64,000 bases of DNA from Streptomyces sp. MMG1121 (GTDB lineage Bacteria; Actinomycetota; Actinomycetes; Streptomycetales; Streptomycetaceae), in NCBI RefSeq assembly GCF_001280015.1, contig NZ_LGDV01000038.1, positions 310,001 through 374,000 of the forward strand, given 5' to 3'. The translations under genes were made by a program, and so were the position numbers. Under the pieces are notes generated by a model, which saw only the letters and a program-made list of their open reading frames with translations, was not told the DNA's origin and did no database searches. Of this stretch, positions 16,389 to 25,068 are shown piece by piece. Numbering within the stretch: position 1 is the first letter of the stretch; each line of letters starts with the position of its first letter.

Positions 16389-17327
16389 TCAGTCACTCCT
16401 GGGTGCCCTCGAAACGCCGGAGGCAATCGCCGTGATGCCCTCCGGCCCCACCCGGCAGCACCCTCCGATCAACCGCGCCCCCGCCGCCCGCCACGCCTCG
16501 ATCTGCTCGGTGCCGAAGGTCGTACGCCCTGTCCAGGCGCGGGCCCGCGCGTCCCAGGCCTCCCCGCTGTTGGGATAGACCACGACCGGCTTGCCGGTGA
16601 CCCGTGCCGCGATCTCCACCGCGGGCTCCACGTCCTGGGGAGCGCAGCAGTTCACGCCCACCGCGATCACCTCGTCCACGTCGGCGGCCGGGGCGAACGC
16701 CTCCTCCAGGGGCTGCCCGGCCCGGGTGTTCGTACCGTCGACCGTGTACGACAGCCAGGCCGGCACTCCCAGCCCGCGTACCGTCCTGAGCAGCGCGGCG
16801 CCCTCGTCGGCGTCCGGCACCGTCTCCAGCGCGAGGACGTCGGGCCCGGCGGCGGCGAGCACCTCCATACGCGGCCGGTGGAAACGTTCCAGCTCCGCCA
16901 CGCTCAGTCCGTACCGGCCCCGGTACTCGGCGCCGTCCGCGAGCATCGCCCCGTAGGGCCCGACCGAGGCGGCCACCCAGAGCGGCCGCTCGACGCCCGC
17001 GTCCCCGGCGCGCCGGGCGGCCGTGCGGGCGAGGTCCACGCTCAGCGCGAGGAGCCGGGCCGCCTCGTCGTGGCCGGTGCCGCGCCGGGCGAAGCCCTCG
17101 AAGGTGGCCTGGTAGCTGGCGGTGATCGCGACGTCCGCGCCTGCCAGGAAGTAGGCGAGATGCGCCTCGGCGACCGCTTCCGGCTGCTCCGCCAGCAGCC
17201 GCGCCGACCACAGCTCGTCACTCAGATCGTGCCCGGCCGACTCCAGCTGGTTGGACATGCCGCCGTCGAGTACGACCGTCCCGGCGGCGAGGGCGTCGGC
17301 GAGGCTGGGGGAGGTGTTGCTTGCCAT
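16389..17327 (-). CDS. mmuM: Homocysteine S-methyltransferase
   Basis: A 312-residue TIM-barrel enzyme that transfers a methyl group from S-methylmethionine (or SAM) to homocysteine to give methionine. The three zinc-ligand cysteines are present: Cys227 or 228 in GVNCCAP and the pair Cys290-Cys291 in IGGCCRVGPEGI. Other landmarks are VLDGGMSNQLE at 19-29, TASYQATFEGF at 69-79 and LALETVPDADEGAALL. Length and motifs are complete. Start at ATG 17327. It is a standalone gene facing away from the pectin cluster. Confidence 0.92.
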   Translation of the reverse strand: MASNTSPSLADALAAGTVVLDGGMSNQLESAGHDLSDELWSARLLAEQPEAVAEAHLAYFLAGADVAITASYQATFEGFARRGTGHDEAARLLALSVDLARTAARRAGDAGVERPLWVAASVGPYGAMLADGAEYRGRYGLSVAELERFHRPRMEVLAAAGPDVLALETVPDADEGAALLRTVRGLGVPAWLSYTVDGTNTRAGQPLEEAFAPAADVDEVIAVGVNCCAPQDVEPAVEIAARVTGKPVVVYPNSGEAWDARARAWTGRTTFGTEQIEAWRAAGARLIGGCCRVGPEGITAIASGVSRAPRSD

Positions 17328-17587
17328 GTCACGACGCTAGTCGAAACGGACCCCGCACGGACCCCGGTGTCCAGTAGGTGAGCTTCCTCCGGAGCTCCGC
17401 CTGACCTGCGAAAACCCGTTGCCCTCCACCGTGGCCCCGTACGGCGCCGTCAGCCTTCGCCTTCGCCTTCGCCGGCGTCGGCCTGTTCCTCGTCCGCGCC
17501 GACGGCTTCGGCCCGGTCGACGCCACCGGAGCCATTGACCCCACCCTGGCCCGCCCTTACCTTTTCGGCGTTCGCAATCACAGATGT

Positions 17588-17605
17588 TGTCCGAAATGCC
17601 GGACA
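17588..17605 (+). promoter_or_regulatory. Inverted repeat TGTCCG-N6-CGGACA before the glycosidase relic
   Basis: TGTCCG (17588-17593) and CGGACA (17600-17605) form a perfect 6-bp inverted repeat, 24 bp before the ATG of the relic. The context GATGTTGTCCGAAATG is similar to operator regions found before secreted plant-polysaccharide genes. The stretch 17328-17580 before it contains a TTCGCC triplet repeat (17453-17472) and nothing else I can name. Confidence 0.45.
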
Positions 17606-17628
17606 GTGCTGTGTGGGAGGCGGTCCGC

Positions 17629-17760
17629 ATGAGCCGCGATCCCCGCCTGTCGGAAGTCCCCGGCCACAGAGCCGATCCCCTGGCCCTCCAGCGCGCCGAC
17701 CCGCACTTCCCCGCCACACCGGCGGCCGCCACTGCTTCACGGCCACGGTCCCCGAGCAAG
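17629..17760 (+). pseudogene. Degraded glycosyl hydrolase (GH43-like) relic
   Basis: The ATG at 17629 follows GGGAGG at 8 nt. Its frame reads ADPLALQRADPHF, matching the start of actinobacterial family-43 glycosidases (QRADPH, the catalytic base region). The expected continuation appears only in another frame, HTGGRHCFTATVPEQ at about 17715-17759, resembling HTDGYYYFTATVPE. So the gene is broken by an indel near 17712 and then ends; no catalytic domain follows. The family call rests on remembered motifs over a short stretch. Confidence 0.5.
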
Positions 17761-17866
17761 TGCCCCCGCCGAGGACGTATGGCCGGCATCCGCACCGCCT
17801 GGAACCCCGACGGCACCCCGGACCTCGGCGTGTCCGTCGCCGACACCGCGAAGGAGAGTGTGTGAG

Positions 17867-17995
17867 ATGAGACGTGTGTACGCCGTCCTGCTCGTCCTGT
17901 GCTGCACCCTGGCCGTGGCCCTGACCTCGGCCGGACCCGCTCAGGGCACCACTGACGATCACCCACGGCACGCGGTTCACGGACGCTTCGGGTGA
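17867..17995 (+). pseudogene. Signal-peptide fragment of the GH43 galactanase, out of frame
   Basis: ATG 17867 opens a 42-codon frame: MRRVYAVLLVLCCTLAVALT, then SAGPAQGTT, then a stop at 17993. This is a typical signal peptide. The mature enzyme continues in a different frame as TITHGTRFTDASGDPVHAHG, starting at 17955. Removing one base near 17951-17956 would join signal and enzyme exactly. Either a real single-base insertion has split the gene or the assembly has an error. Confidence 0.7.
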
Positions 17996-17999
17996 TCCC

Positions 18000-19274
18000 G
18001 TGCACGCCCACGGTGGCGGAGTCATCAAAGTCGGCTCCTTCTACTACTGGTTCGGCGAGGACCGGAACGGCGACAACACCTTCCGCTACGTCGACGTCTA
18101 CCGCTCCACCGACCTGAAGAGCTGGGAGTTCCGCGCCCACGTGCTCTCCCAGTCCTCCGCCGCCGAGCTCGGCACCGCCTACATCGAGCGGCCGAAGGTC
18201 ATCTACAACGCCTCCACCGGCAAGTTCGTGATGTGGATGCACAAGGAGAACGGCGTCGACTACAGCCAGGCCCGCGTCGCCGTCGCCGTTTCCGACACGG
18301 TCGACGGCAGCTACACCTACCAGGGCGGTCTCCAGCCGCTCGGTCAGTACCAGTCCCGTGACATGATCACGTTCGTCGACATCGACGGCACCGCCTACCT
18401 GGTCTCGTCCGCCAACAACAACTACGACCTGAACATCTACCGGCTGACGGCCGACTACACGGGCATCGACAGCCTGGTCGCCAACCCCTGGCCCGGTGGT
18501 CACCGCGAGGCGCCGGCCCTGTTCGAGCGGGGCAGCGTCTACTTCATGCTGACCTCCGGCGCCACGGGCTGGAACCCCAACCAGCAGCAGTACGCCACCG
18601 CCACCTCCCTCGCCGGGCCCTGGACCTCCTGGGCGAACGTCGGCGACTCCACCGCCTACGGCTCGCAGACCGCCTACGTCCTCGCGGTGCAGGGCAGTTC
18701 GGGCACCTCGTACCTCTACACGGGCGACCGCTGGGGCAACTCCTTCGGCGGGACGGTGAACGACTCCCGCTACGTGTGGCTGCCGCTGACCTTCCCGTCC
18801 GCCACGTCGATGTCCCTGTCCTGGTATCCCGAGATCACCGTCGACACCCGTGCCGGCACGGTCACCGGCACCAGTGCCACGTACCACACGCTGATCGCCC
18901 GGCACAGTTCCAAGTGCGCCGACGTGCCGGACCGGTCGCTGTGGCAGGGCGTCGCGGTCAGCCAGTACACGTGCAACGGCGGGACCAACCAGAAATGGTG
19001 GTTCAAGGACCTCGGCAACGGTTACTACACCCTGCTCGGCCGGGGCAGCGCGCTGTGCCTCCAGGAGGACGCGGGCAGCGTCACGCAGGAGGACTGCACC
19101 GGCGCCACCGCCCAGCAGTGGTCGCCGGCCGCCTCCGGGTCGTACGTCACGATCAGGGCCCGCACCAGCGGCGAGTGCCTGGACGTGTCCGGCGCGTCCA
19201 CCGCCGACTCCGCCGCGCTCATCACCTACGCCTGCAACGGCGGCACGAATCAGCAATGGACGCGCGGTACGTGA
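18000..19274 (+). CDS. GH43 exo-beta-1,3-galactanase-like enzyme with ricin-type CBM13 (5' frameshift)
   Basis: The open frame from GTG 18000 gives 424 residues. Catalytic part about 1-285: AHGGGVIKVGSFYYWFGEDR, YRSTDLKSWEFR, ERPKVIYNASTGKFVMWMH, HREAPALFERGSVYFMLTSG, the five-bladed propeller of the GH43 exo-1,3-galactanase group. C-terminal about 295-424 is a ricin-B lectin domain with repeated QW-type motifs (GGTNQKWWF, CTGATAQQW, GGTNQQW). The enzyme would release galactose from the beta-1,3 backbone of type II arabinogalactan outside the cell. Its signal peptide lies in another frame just upstream (17867-17995), so as assembled the product is not secreted. Subfamily is inferred from memory of homologues. 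Confidence 0.82.
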   Translation: MHAHGGGVIKVGSFYYWFGEDRNGDNTFRYVDVYRSTDLKSWEFRAHVLSQSSAAELGTAYIERPKVIYNASTGKFVMWMHKENGVDYSQARVAVAVSDTVDGSYTYQGGLQPLGQYQSRDMITFVDIDGTAYLVSSANNNYDLNIYRLTADYTGIDSLVANPWPGGHREAPALFERGSVYFMLTSGATGWNPNQQQYATATSLAGPWTSWANVGDSTAYGSQTAYVLAVQGSSGTSYLYTGDRWGNSFGGTVNDSRYVWLPLTFPSATSMSLSWYPEITVDTRAGTVTGTSATYHTLIARHSSKCADVPDRSLWQGVAVSQYTCNGGTNQKWWFKDLGNGYYTLLGRGSALCLQEDAGSVTQEDCTGATAQQWSPAASGSYVTIRARTSGECLDVSGASTADSAALITYACNGGTNQQWTRGT

Positions 19275-19281
19275 CGGTACG

Positions 19282-20961
19282 TCAGGCCAGCAGGTCGATC
19301 GCATCGATCGCCGTGCCCGCGCTGAGATAGCCCGTCGTCCCCGAACCGCTCACCACGTCGATCTTCAGCACGTTGTACTGGCTGGTGTCCGTGAGCCAGG
19401 CACTGGCCGGGACGCTGTAGGTGAACGTGTGGTTGTTGCCCCGGTACGAGCCCACCGTCAGGGACCGGGTGCCCGGCTGGGTGGGCGGGGAGGGGATCGC
19501 GGAGGTCCAGGTGCCGTTGACCGTGACCTGCGGGCGGCCGTTGGCGTAGGCCGTCGTCACGCCGATCCGCAGGGTGTGCGCGGCGGCTGCCTGGGCGGCG
19601 GTGAGCTTGAAGTGGACGAGCAGACCGCTGTTGACGTCCTTCCACAGATAGCAGGGGAAGGCGGAGGTCTCGGAGCCGCTGCCGATCACCACGTTCCCGC
19701 TCCAGGCGGTGGCCCGTACGTCCGAGGGGTGCGCGTACGTCATCAGGTCCGCGTTCTTCAACCCGCTCGGCGTGCCGTCCCAGGTGCCGATCCGCCAGAT
19801 CGCGTTCGCGTGGGACGGGTCGTTGGAGGACGGGATCGCGATCGTGTTGAGCGTGCTTCTCGCGCCCGCCGACACGGTCACCTGTGTGCTGTATACCGCC
19901 AACTCGCCCTTGTGGACCGTCAGCGTGTATACGCCCGGCAGGACCCTGGACACCGAGAAGTAGCCGTCCGAGGCGCGTGCCGTACCCCAGTACTGCGCCG
20001 ACGAGTTGGCGAGCCCGACCGTGTACGCGGACGCCGTGTCCCGCCCGGTGATGCCCACGCCGGCGACCCGGCCCCGGCCGCTGTCGGGGACGTACCCGGA
20101 GATGCCGAGCGAGTCGGCCCACGCGGTGGTCAGGGTGTCGTGGTACAGCGCGGACGAGGGTGCCCCGCCGTCGGTGAGGGCGATGACGTACGGGCCCTGG
20201 AGGCCGTAGCGCTCGGACTCGGTCTGGTTCTCGCCGTAGTAGAGGATCTCGTACAGCCCGCCGCCGTCGGCGCTCTGGTGGCGCAGCAGTGAGCGGTAGA
20301 AGGGGCCGCCGGAGGCCTTCTCGTGGTTGCTGCGGACGATCCACAGGCCGACGCCGCCGGTGGTCCAGCCGATGTAGTCGTAGTCGATGACCCGGTGTCC
20401 CGAGTAGTGCTTGGAGCGGGTCTGGCCGTCGGACTTGGCGAAGACGTCCGAGGCCTCGATGGTGCTGGTGGTGTGGGTGTAGGAGTCCGGTTCGTCGTTG
20501 GGGAACAGGCCCGCCTTCACGCGCACGATGTAGCGGGTCGCCGTGACCGAGGAGTCGGCCTTGCCGGTCCACAGGTAGATGTTGTTCTCGCCGCTGCGGG
20601 CCGCGTAGTAGTGCCGCAGTGTGCCGTGGGCGACGGAGACCAGGATGGTCGGGCCGGACTGGGCCAGGGTGACGGTGGAGGTGCCGAGGCCGGACTCGAC
20701 GTGCGAGTTCTTGCCGCCGTAGCCCTGGTACTCGGTGCCCTTGTACACCAGTGAGGTCAGATCGCCGTTGGTCTTGCTGACCTTGAAGACGAGGCTCGCG
20801 CCGGTGTCGACGACGTAGTTCGAGCCGTCGTCGCTCCAGCCGAAGCCGGCCGCCGACGCGGCGGGGGCGAGCGGGCCGGCGAGGGCGGCCGCACCGGCGG
20901 CGGCCGCGGTGCCGAGCACGAAGGCGCGACGGGCGACTCCGCCGTTCGAGGATCCGGACAT
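19282..20961 (-). CDS. Rhamnogalacturonan lyase, polysaccharide lyase family 4
   Basis: A 559-residue secreted enzyme. The N-terminus has a twin-arginine signal (RRAFVLGTAAAAGAAALAGP, cleaved near ASA-AG). The catalytic beta-sandwich (about 40-300) includes DTGASLVFKVSKTNGDLTSL, GTEYQGYGGKNSHVESGLG and GHRVIDYDYIGWTTGGVGLWIV. A fibronectin-like module (about 305-375; GVYTLTVHKGELAVYSTQV) and a CBM-like C-terminal domain (about 380-559; AIWRIGTWDGTPSG) complete the three-domain layout of PL4. It cleaves rhamnogalacturonan I by beta-elimination. It is divergent from the acetylesterase that removes acetyl groups from the same polymer, with LacI-type palindromes between. Confidence 0.9.
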   Translation of the reverse strand: MSGSSNGGVARRAFVLGTAAAAGAAALAGPLAPAASAAGFGWSDDGSNYVVDTGASLVFKVSKTNGDLTSLVYKGTEYQGYGGKNSHVESGLGTSTVTLAQSGPTILVSVAHGTLRHYYAARSGENNIYLWTGKADSSVTATRYIVRVKAGLFPNDEPDSYTHTTSTIEASDVFAKSDGQTRSKHYSGHRVIDYDYIGWTTGGVGLWIVRSNHEKASGGPFYRSLLRHQSADGGGLYEILYYGENQTESERYGLQGPYVIALTDGGAPSSALYHDTLTTAWADSLGISGYVPDSGRGRVAGVGITGRDTASAYTVGLANSSAQYWGTARASDGYFSVSRVLPGVYTLTVHKGELAVYSTQVTVSAGARSTLNTIAIPSSNDPSHANAIWRIGTWDGTPSGLKNADLMTYAHPSDVRATAWSGNVVIGSGSETSAFPCYLWKDVNSGLLVHFKLTAAQAAAAHTLRIGVTTAYANGRPQVTVNGTWTSAIPSPPTQPGTRSLTVGSYRGNNHTFTYSVPASAWLTDTSQYNVLKIDVVSGSGTTGYLSAGTAIDAIDLLA

Positions 20962-21025
20962 GGGGGTGCCTCCTTCGGGGAGGTCCGGGGGAGTGCGGGT
21001 GTCAGGCAGACTGACAGTGGAATCG

Positions 21026-21037
21026 CTTTCGCGAAAG
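21026..21037. promoter_or_regulatory. Palindrome CTTTCGCGAAAG in the divergent pectin promoter
   Basis: A perfect 12-bp palindrome 65 bp upstream of the rhamnogalacturonan lyase start. It resembles LacI-family operators and lies where a repressor would block transcription of the lyase. Confidence 0.6.
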
Positions 21038-21088
21038 GGCTTGCGGAGATGGGTGCTTGATAATCAGGCGTACTTTGGCAGACGTCTA

Positions 21089-21100
21089 GAAAGCGTTTGC
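21089..21100. promoter_or_regulatory. GAAAGCGTTTGC operator-like site
   Basis: GAAAGCGTTTGC matches the GAAAGCG-CTT-CC core found next to the LacI gene at 14330. It lies 84 bp before the acetylesterase start in the same 222-bp divergent region as the palindrome at 21026. Confidence 0.5.
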
Positions 21101-21183
21101 CTAAACCGGTACGGTCTCGGGTCGGCCGATGTGGACCGATGTCAGCCGATGCCGAACGACGCCGATCGATGGAGGAGCCGCGC

Positions 21184-22269
21184 ATGACGCGCAGGAGACG
21201 GGTCAGAACCGCCGTGCTGGTGGCGGTCGCCCTGGGCGCCACGCCGACCGCGACACCCGCCCATGCCCACGGCGGCCGGCCGCTCGGCCCGGAGAACTGC
21301 ACGGCGACCGGCTGTCACTTCGACGTCCCGCCCGGCACCTACGACGTCACGGTCCGGCTCGGCGGCGCAGCGGCCTCCAGCACCGGCATCACCGGCGAGA
21401 CCCGGCGCTCCCTGCTCCCGCAGACCGCCGTCCCGGCAGGCCGGCACGTCACCCGCGGCTTCACCGTGAACGTCCGCACCCCCGAGGGCGAGCCGACCGG
21501 CCCCGACGGCACCCCCGGCCTGGACCTCACCCTCGACGGCTCCGCCCCCGCCCTCGCCGGCATCCGTGTCACCCCGGCCCTCCCGCACGCTCGAATCCGC
21601 TCACGCGGGGGGATCCCCGTCGCCCGGCAGATCATCCTGATCGGCGACTCCACGGTCTGCGACCAGCCTGCCGCCCCCTACTCCGGCTGGGGCCAGCAGC
21701 TCCCGCAGTACCTGCGCAAGGGCCTGTCGGTCGCCAACTACGCCGACTCCGGCGAGAGCACGGTCAGCTACTTGGCCGATCCACGGCTCTGGGGCACCGT
21801 CCAGCCCCTGATCCGCCCCGGCGACCTCGTCCTCGTCCAGCTCGCCCACAACGACAAGACCACGGACGAGGCCACCTACCGCGCCGACCTGGAGGCCTTC
21901 GTCGCGGGCATCCGGGACCGCGGCGGCGAGCCGGTGCTCGTCACCCCCGTCGTGCGCCGCTGGTTCAACGCCGACGGCACCCTGGACAACGGCACGGCCC
22001 TGCTCGTGAACGGCCTCGGCGTCGACCTCCCGGCGGTCATCAGGTCCGTCGCCGCAGCCGAGGACGTCCCGCTGATCGACCTCACGGCGAAGACCAAGGC
22101 GCTGGTGGAGTCCCTGGGCATCGCGGGCTCCAAGGCGGTCTACCTCTACGACGAGGAACACGACAACACCCACACCTCCGTGCACGGCGCGACCGTCTTC
22201 GCGGGACTGGTCCGCGACGAACTGCTCGCCCGGCATCTGGTGCCCGAGGGCACGGTGCGGGTGGGATGA
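21184..22269 (+). CDS. Rhamnogalacturonan acetylesterase (SGNH/GDSL, CE12-type)
   Basis: A 361-residue secreted esterase. Signal peptide about 1-28 (TAVLVAVALGATPTATPAHA). An N-terminal beta domain (about 35-135) precedes the SGNH domain: nucleophile Ser156 in LIGDSTVCD, block II Gly in SGWGQQL, block III Asn in QLAHND (219-224), and the late Asp/His in DNTHTSVHGA. This arrangement is that of esterases that remove acetyl groups from rhamnogalacturonan I. GGAGGAGCC precedes ATG 21184. It is divergent from the PL4 lyase and its stop overlaps a possible ATG of the next gene, so it is operonic with the DUF2264 gene. Confidence 0.88.
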   Translation: MTRRRRVRTAVLVAVALGATPTATPAHAHGGRPLGPENCTATGCHFDVPPGTYDVTVRLGGAAASSTGITGETRRSLLPQTAVPAGRHVTRGFTVNVRTPEGEPTGPDGTPGLDLTLDGSAPALAGIRVTPALPHARIRSRGGIPVARQIILIGDSTVCDQPAAPYSGWGQQLPQYLRKGLSVANYADSGESTVSYLADPRLWGTVQPLIRPGDLVLVQLAHNDKTTDEATYRADLEAFVAGIRDRGGEPVLVTPVVRRWFNADGTLDNGTALLVNGLGVDLPAVIRSVAAAEDVPLIDLTAKTKALVESLGIAGSKAVYLYDEEHDNTHTSVHGATVFAGLVRDELLARHLVPEGTVRVG

Positions 22270-22334
22270 AGCCCTGGGGCGCCCCGACCGGAACCGGGGC
22301 GTCCCAGGTCCCGCCAGGAAGGAAAGTCACCGCC

Positions 22335-24053
22335 GTGATCGAACTGCCCGCCGACGACCGCGAGTCGAGCCCTTGCACCGGTTACACCCGCGCGCACTGG
22401 GAGGCCGCCGCCGACGCCCTGCTGGCCGCCGTCGCCCCCTACGCCACCCCCGACCGTGCCCTCTACCACCTGCCCGGCGACCACGTCAGCCACTCCGGCT
22501 ACCTCTCCGACGGTCTGGAGGGATACGCCCGCACGCTGCTGCTGGCCGCCTTCCGCCGCGACGAGACCGTGCTCGGCCGGTACGCCGAGGGCCTCGCGGC
22601 CGGCCCCGGCGGCAGCTGGCCGCGGATCGAGGACCGCAGCCAGCCGCTCGTCGAGGCCGCCTCGATCGCGCTCGCCCTGCGGCTGACCCGGCCGCTGCTG
22701 TGGGACCGGCTCGACGACCCGGTGCGGCAGCGCACCGCCGACTGGCTGGAGGACGCGCTCACCGCCGAACCCTGGCCGTGCAACTGGGAGTTGTTCCCGG
22801 TCACGGTCGGCGGCTTCCTCCAGGAGATCGGCCACCGGCCGGAGGCCGCGCGCAAGGCCGTCGAGCGCGGGCTGGAGCGGATCGAGGGCTGGTACCTCGG
22901 CGACGGCTGGTACACCGACGGCGACGGTCGGAAGTTCGACTACTACAACGGCTGGGCGATGCATCTCTATACGGTCGTCCACGCATGGTTGGCGGGCGAC
23001 GGTGACCTGCTTTCCGTGTACGGTCGACGGTTGTCCGTCCACCTCGCCGACTACGCCCGCCTGTTCGGCGGCGACGGCGCCCCCGTGCACCAGGGCCGCT
23101 CCCTGACCTACCGCTTCGCGACGGCGGCCCCGCTCTGGCTCGGCGCGCTGACCGGCCAGACCCCGTTGACCCCCGGTGAGACCCGGCGCCTGGCCTCCGG
23201 CGCGCTGCGCTACTTCCTCGACGGCGGCGCCGTGGACGAGCGGGGCCTGCTCCCGCTGGGCTGGCTCGGCCCCGACGAGTCGCTCGTGCAGAGCTACTCC
23301 GGCCCCGCCTCCCCGTACTGGGCCAGCAAAGGCTTTCTCGGTCTGCTGCTGCCGCCGGAGCACGCGGTGTGGACGGCGACCGAGGAGCCCGGCCCGGTCG
23401 GCCGTGCCGACGAGGTCAGGCCCGTGGCCACCACCAACTGGCTGATCCAGAGCACCTGTTCGGACGGTCTTGTCCGGCTGCACAACCACGGCAGCGAGGA
23501 CGTCCGCTACGACCCCTACTACACGCGGCTCGCCTATTCGACCGCGACCGTGCCCGACCCGGTGACGTACGACAACAGCGTGATCGTCGGCGGCGATCCG
23601 GGCCGCACGCGGATCGAACCGCTCGGCACCGGCGCGGGCTGGATCGCCTCCCGGCACACCGTGCGCGACGGGATCACCGTCACCAGTGTGGTGGCCGCCG
23701 AGGGCGCGGTGGAGGTGCGGGCCCATCTCGTCGTCGGGGCCGGTCCGGGGACGCCGGTACGGATCACGGGTTGGGCGGCACGGGACGGCCTGAGCACCGA
23801 ACTCCTGCCGGTTTCCGGCCTGTCGGAGGACCTGACCGGACAGACCGCGGCCGGCGGGGCCACGCTGTTCGTGGTGCTCGCCCGACTGACCGGCGAGCCG
23901 GACCCCCGGCCCCTCACGGAGCTGGTGTCCGTGCAGGTGGGGGAGGATCACACGGTGAACGTCCGCTGGGCATCCGGCACGGAGGACGTCTTCCGGTTCA
24001 CGACGTCGGACGGGCGAACCGCAGGCGCGGCGTGGTCGGTGACGCCCCGGTGA
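22335..24053 (+). CDS. DUF2264 domain protein, pectin-cluster associated
   Basis: A 572-residue protein without signal peptide. The N-terminal two-thirds is an alpha/alpha-barrel-like region (SPCTGYTRAHWEAAADALLAAV, DRSQPLVEAASIALALRL, NWELFPVTVGGFLQEIG, GWYTDGDGRKFDYYNGWAMH) with the conserved acidic and aromatic residues of DUF2264. The C-terminal third is beta-rich. DUF2264 proteins recur in pectin and rhamnogalacturonan loci and are suspected intracellular glycoside hydrolases or lyases; no activity is settled to my knowledge. GTG 22335 has AGGAAGGAAAG 8 nt upstream; ATG 22266 overlapping the acetylesterase stop is the alternative. Confidence 0.85.
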   Translation: MIELPADDRESSPCTGYTRAHWEAAADALLAAVAPYATPDRALYHLPGDHVSHSGYLSDGLEGYARTLLLAAFRRDETVLGRYAEGLAAGPGGSWPRIEDRSQPLVEAASIALALRLTRPLLWDRLDDPVRQRTADWLEDALTAEPWPCNWELFPVTVGGFLQEIGHRPEAARKAVERGLERIEGWYLGDGWYTDGDGRKFDYYNGWAMHLYTVVHAWLAGDGDLLSVYGRRLSVHLADYARLFGGDGAPVHQGRSLTYRFATAAPLWLGALTGQTPLTPGETRRLASGALRYFLDGGAVDERGLLPLGWLGPDESLVQSYSGPASPYWASKGFLGLLLPPEHAVWTATEEPGPVGRADEVRPVATTNWLIQSTCSDGLVRLHNHGSEDVRYDPYYTRLAYSTATVPDPVTYDNSVIVGGDPGRTRIEPLGTGAGWIASRHTVRDGITVTSVVAAEGAVEVRAHLVVGAGPGTPVRITGWAARDGLSTELLPVSGLSEDLTGQTAAGGATLFVVLARLTGEPDPRPLTELVSVQVGEDHTVNVRWASGTEDVFRFTTSDGRTAGAAWSVTPR

Positions 24054-24258
24054 ACGCGGTGGCGCAGGACGCGGCGACGGGCGCGCAGACACGGGCGAGC
24101 GTGCAGTGAAGGCGCCGGCCAAGCGGTGCGAGAGCCATGCCGTGGGGGCGCAGGCGGGTTCGGAGAGGCCGCCGAGGCCGTTTGTCGTGGAACCGGGCCG
24201 GGTGGGGGCCGTCCATCGTTCGGCGGGTGCCGAACCGTCCGGCGCCTAACGTGGCCGT

Positions 24259-25068
24259 ATGACCGCAGAGCCCACCGTGAACACGTTCGCCGGACTGCAC
24301 CATCGTCCCGGGGAGCCGCTGCTGCTGCCCAACGCCTGGGACCATGCCTCGGCCGCCGCGCTCGCCGCCCGGGGGTTCGCGGCGATCGGCACGACCAGCC
24401 TGGCCGTCGCGGCGGCGGCAGGGCTGCCCGACGGCCAGGGCGTGACCCGCGAGCAGACCCTGCACCTGGCCCTCACCCTCGGCTCGGAGCCCTATCTGCT
24501 CTCCGTCGACGCGGAGGACGGTTTCTCCGACGATCCGGACGAAGTGGCCGCACTGGCATGTCGGTTGTGGGCCGTCGGTGTCGTCGGCATCAACCTGGAG
24601 GACGGGCTCGGGCCGGCCGGCCGGCACGCCGCGAAGATCGCCGCGGTGAAGGCGGCCGTGCCCGGCCTGTTCGTCAACGCCCGCACGGACACCCACTGGC
24701 TGGGCGACGGCGACGAGAGCGACACCATGCGCCGCTCGGACCTCTACCGACAGGCCGGCGCCGACGGCGTGTTCGTGCCCGGGCTGAGCGACCCCGGCCG
24801 GATCGGCGCCCTCGTCCGGCAGCTCGACGCCCCGCTCAACATCCTCTACTCACCCACCGGGCCCGCCCTGTCCCACCTCGCCGATCTCGGCGTCCGTCGC
24901 ATCAGCCTCGGCTCGCTGCTCTACCGGCGGGCGCTCGGTGCGGCGCTGGACGCGGTGGCCGACATCGCGGCCGGGCGGGTGCCGGGTGGTACGACACCGT
25001 CCTACGCCGAGGTGTGCGCGTCGGCCAGGAACGTCTCGGTGAGCAGGTCGGCGCAGTCCACGGGGTGA
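24259..25068 (+). CDS. Isocitrate lyase / PEP mutase family protein
   Basis: A 269-residue TIM-barrel protein. Visible are LLLPNAWDHASAAALAARGFAAIGTTS, YLLSVDAEDGFSDDPDEVA, VVGINLEDG and GLFVNARTDTHW, the metal-site Asp and Glu residues of the superfamily. Unlike the relative at 11.5 kb it lacks the CGH catalytic loop, so its chemistry must differ or the loop is replaced. No Shine-Dalgarno is present and TAACGT ends 6 nt before ATG 24259, so it is probably leaderless. Its 3' end overlaps the convergent hydrolase gene by 67 bp. Confidence 0.85.
   Translation: MTAEPTVNTFAGLHHRPGEPLLLPNAWDHASAAALAARGFAAIGTTSLAVAAAAGLPDGQGVTREQTLHLALTLGSEPYLLSVDAEDGFSDDPDEVAALACRLWAVGVVGINLEDGLGPAGRHAAKIAAVKAAVPGLFVNARTDTHWLGDGDESDTMRRSDLYRQAGADGVFVPGLSDPGRIGALVRQLDAPLNILYSPTGPALSHLADLGVRRISLGSLLYRRALGAALDAVADIAAGRVPGGTTPSYAEVCASARNVSVSRSAQSTG

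Noticed and set aside
17584..17865. 93-codon ORF as a real small gene
   Set aside because: Only the QRADPHF part resembles a known family and the continuation lies in another frame, so it is treated as a relic.
22146..24122. 658-codon minus-strand ORF opposite the DUF2264 gene
   Set aside because: No recognisable motif and antisense to a convincing gene.
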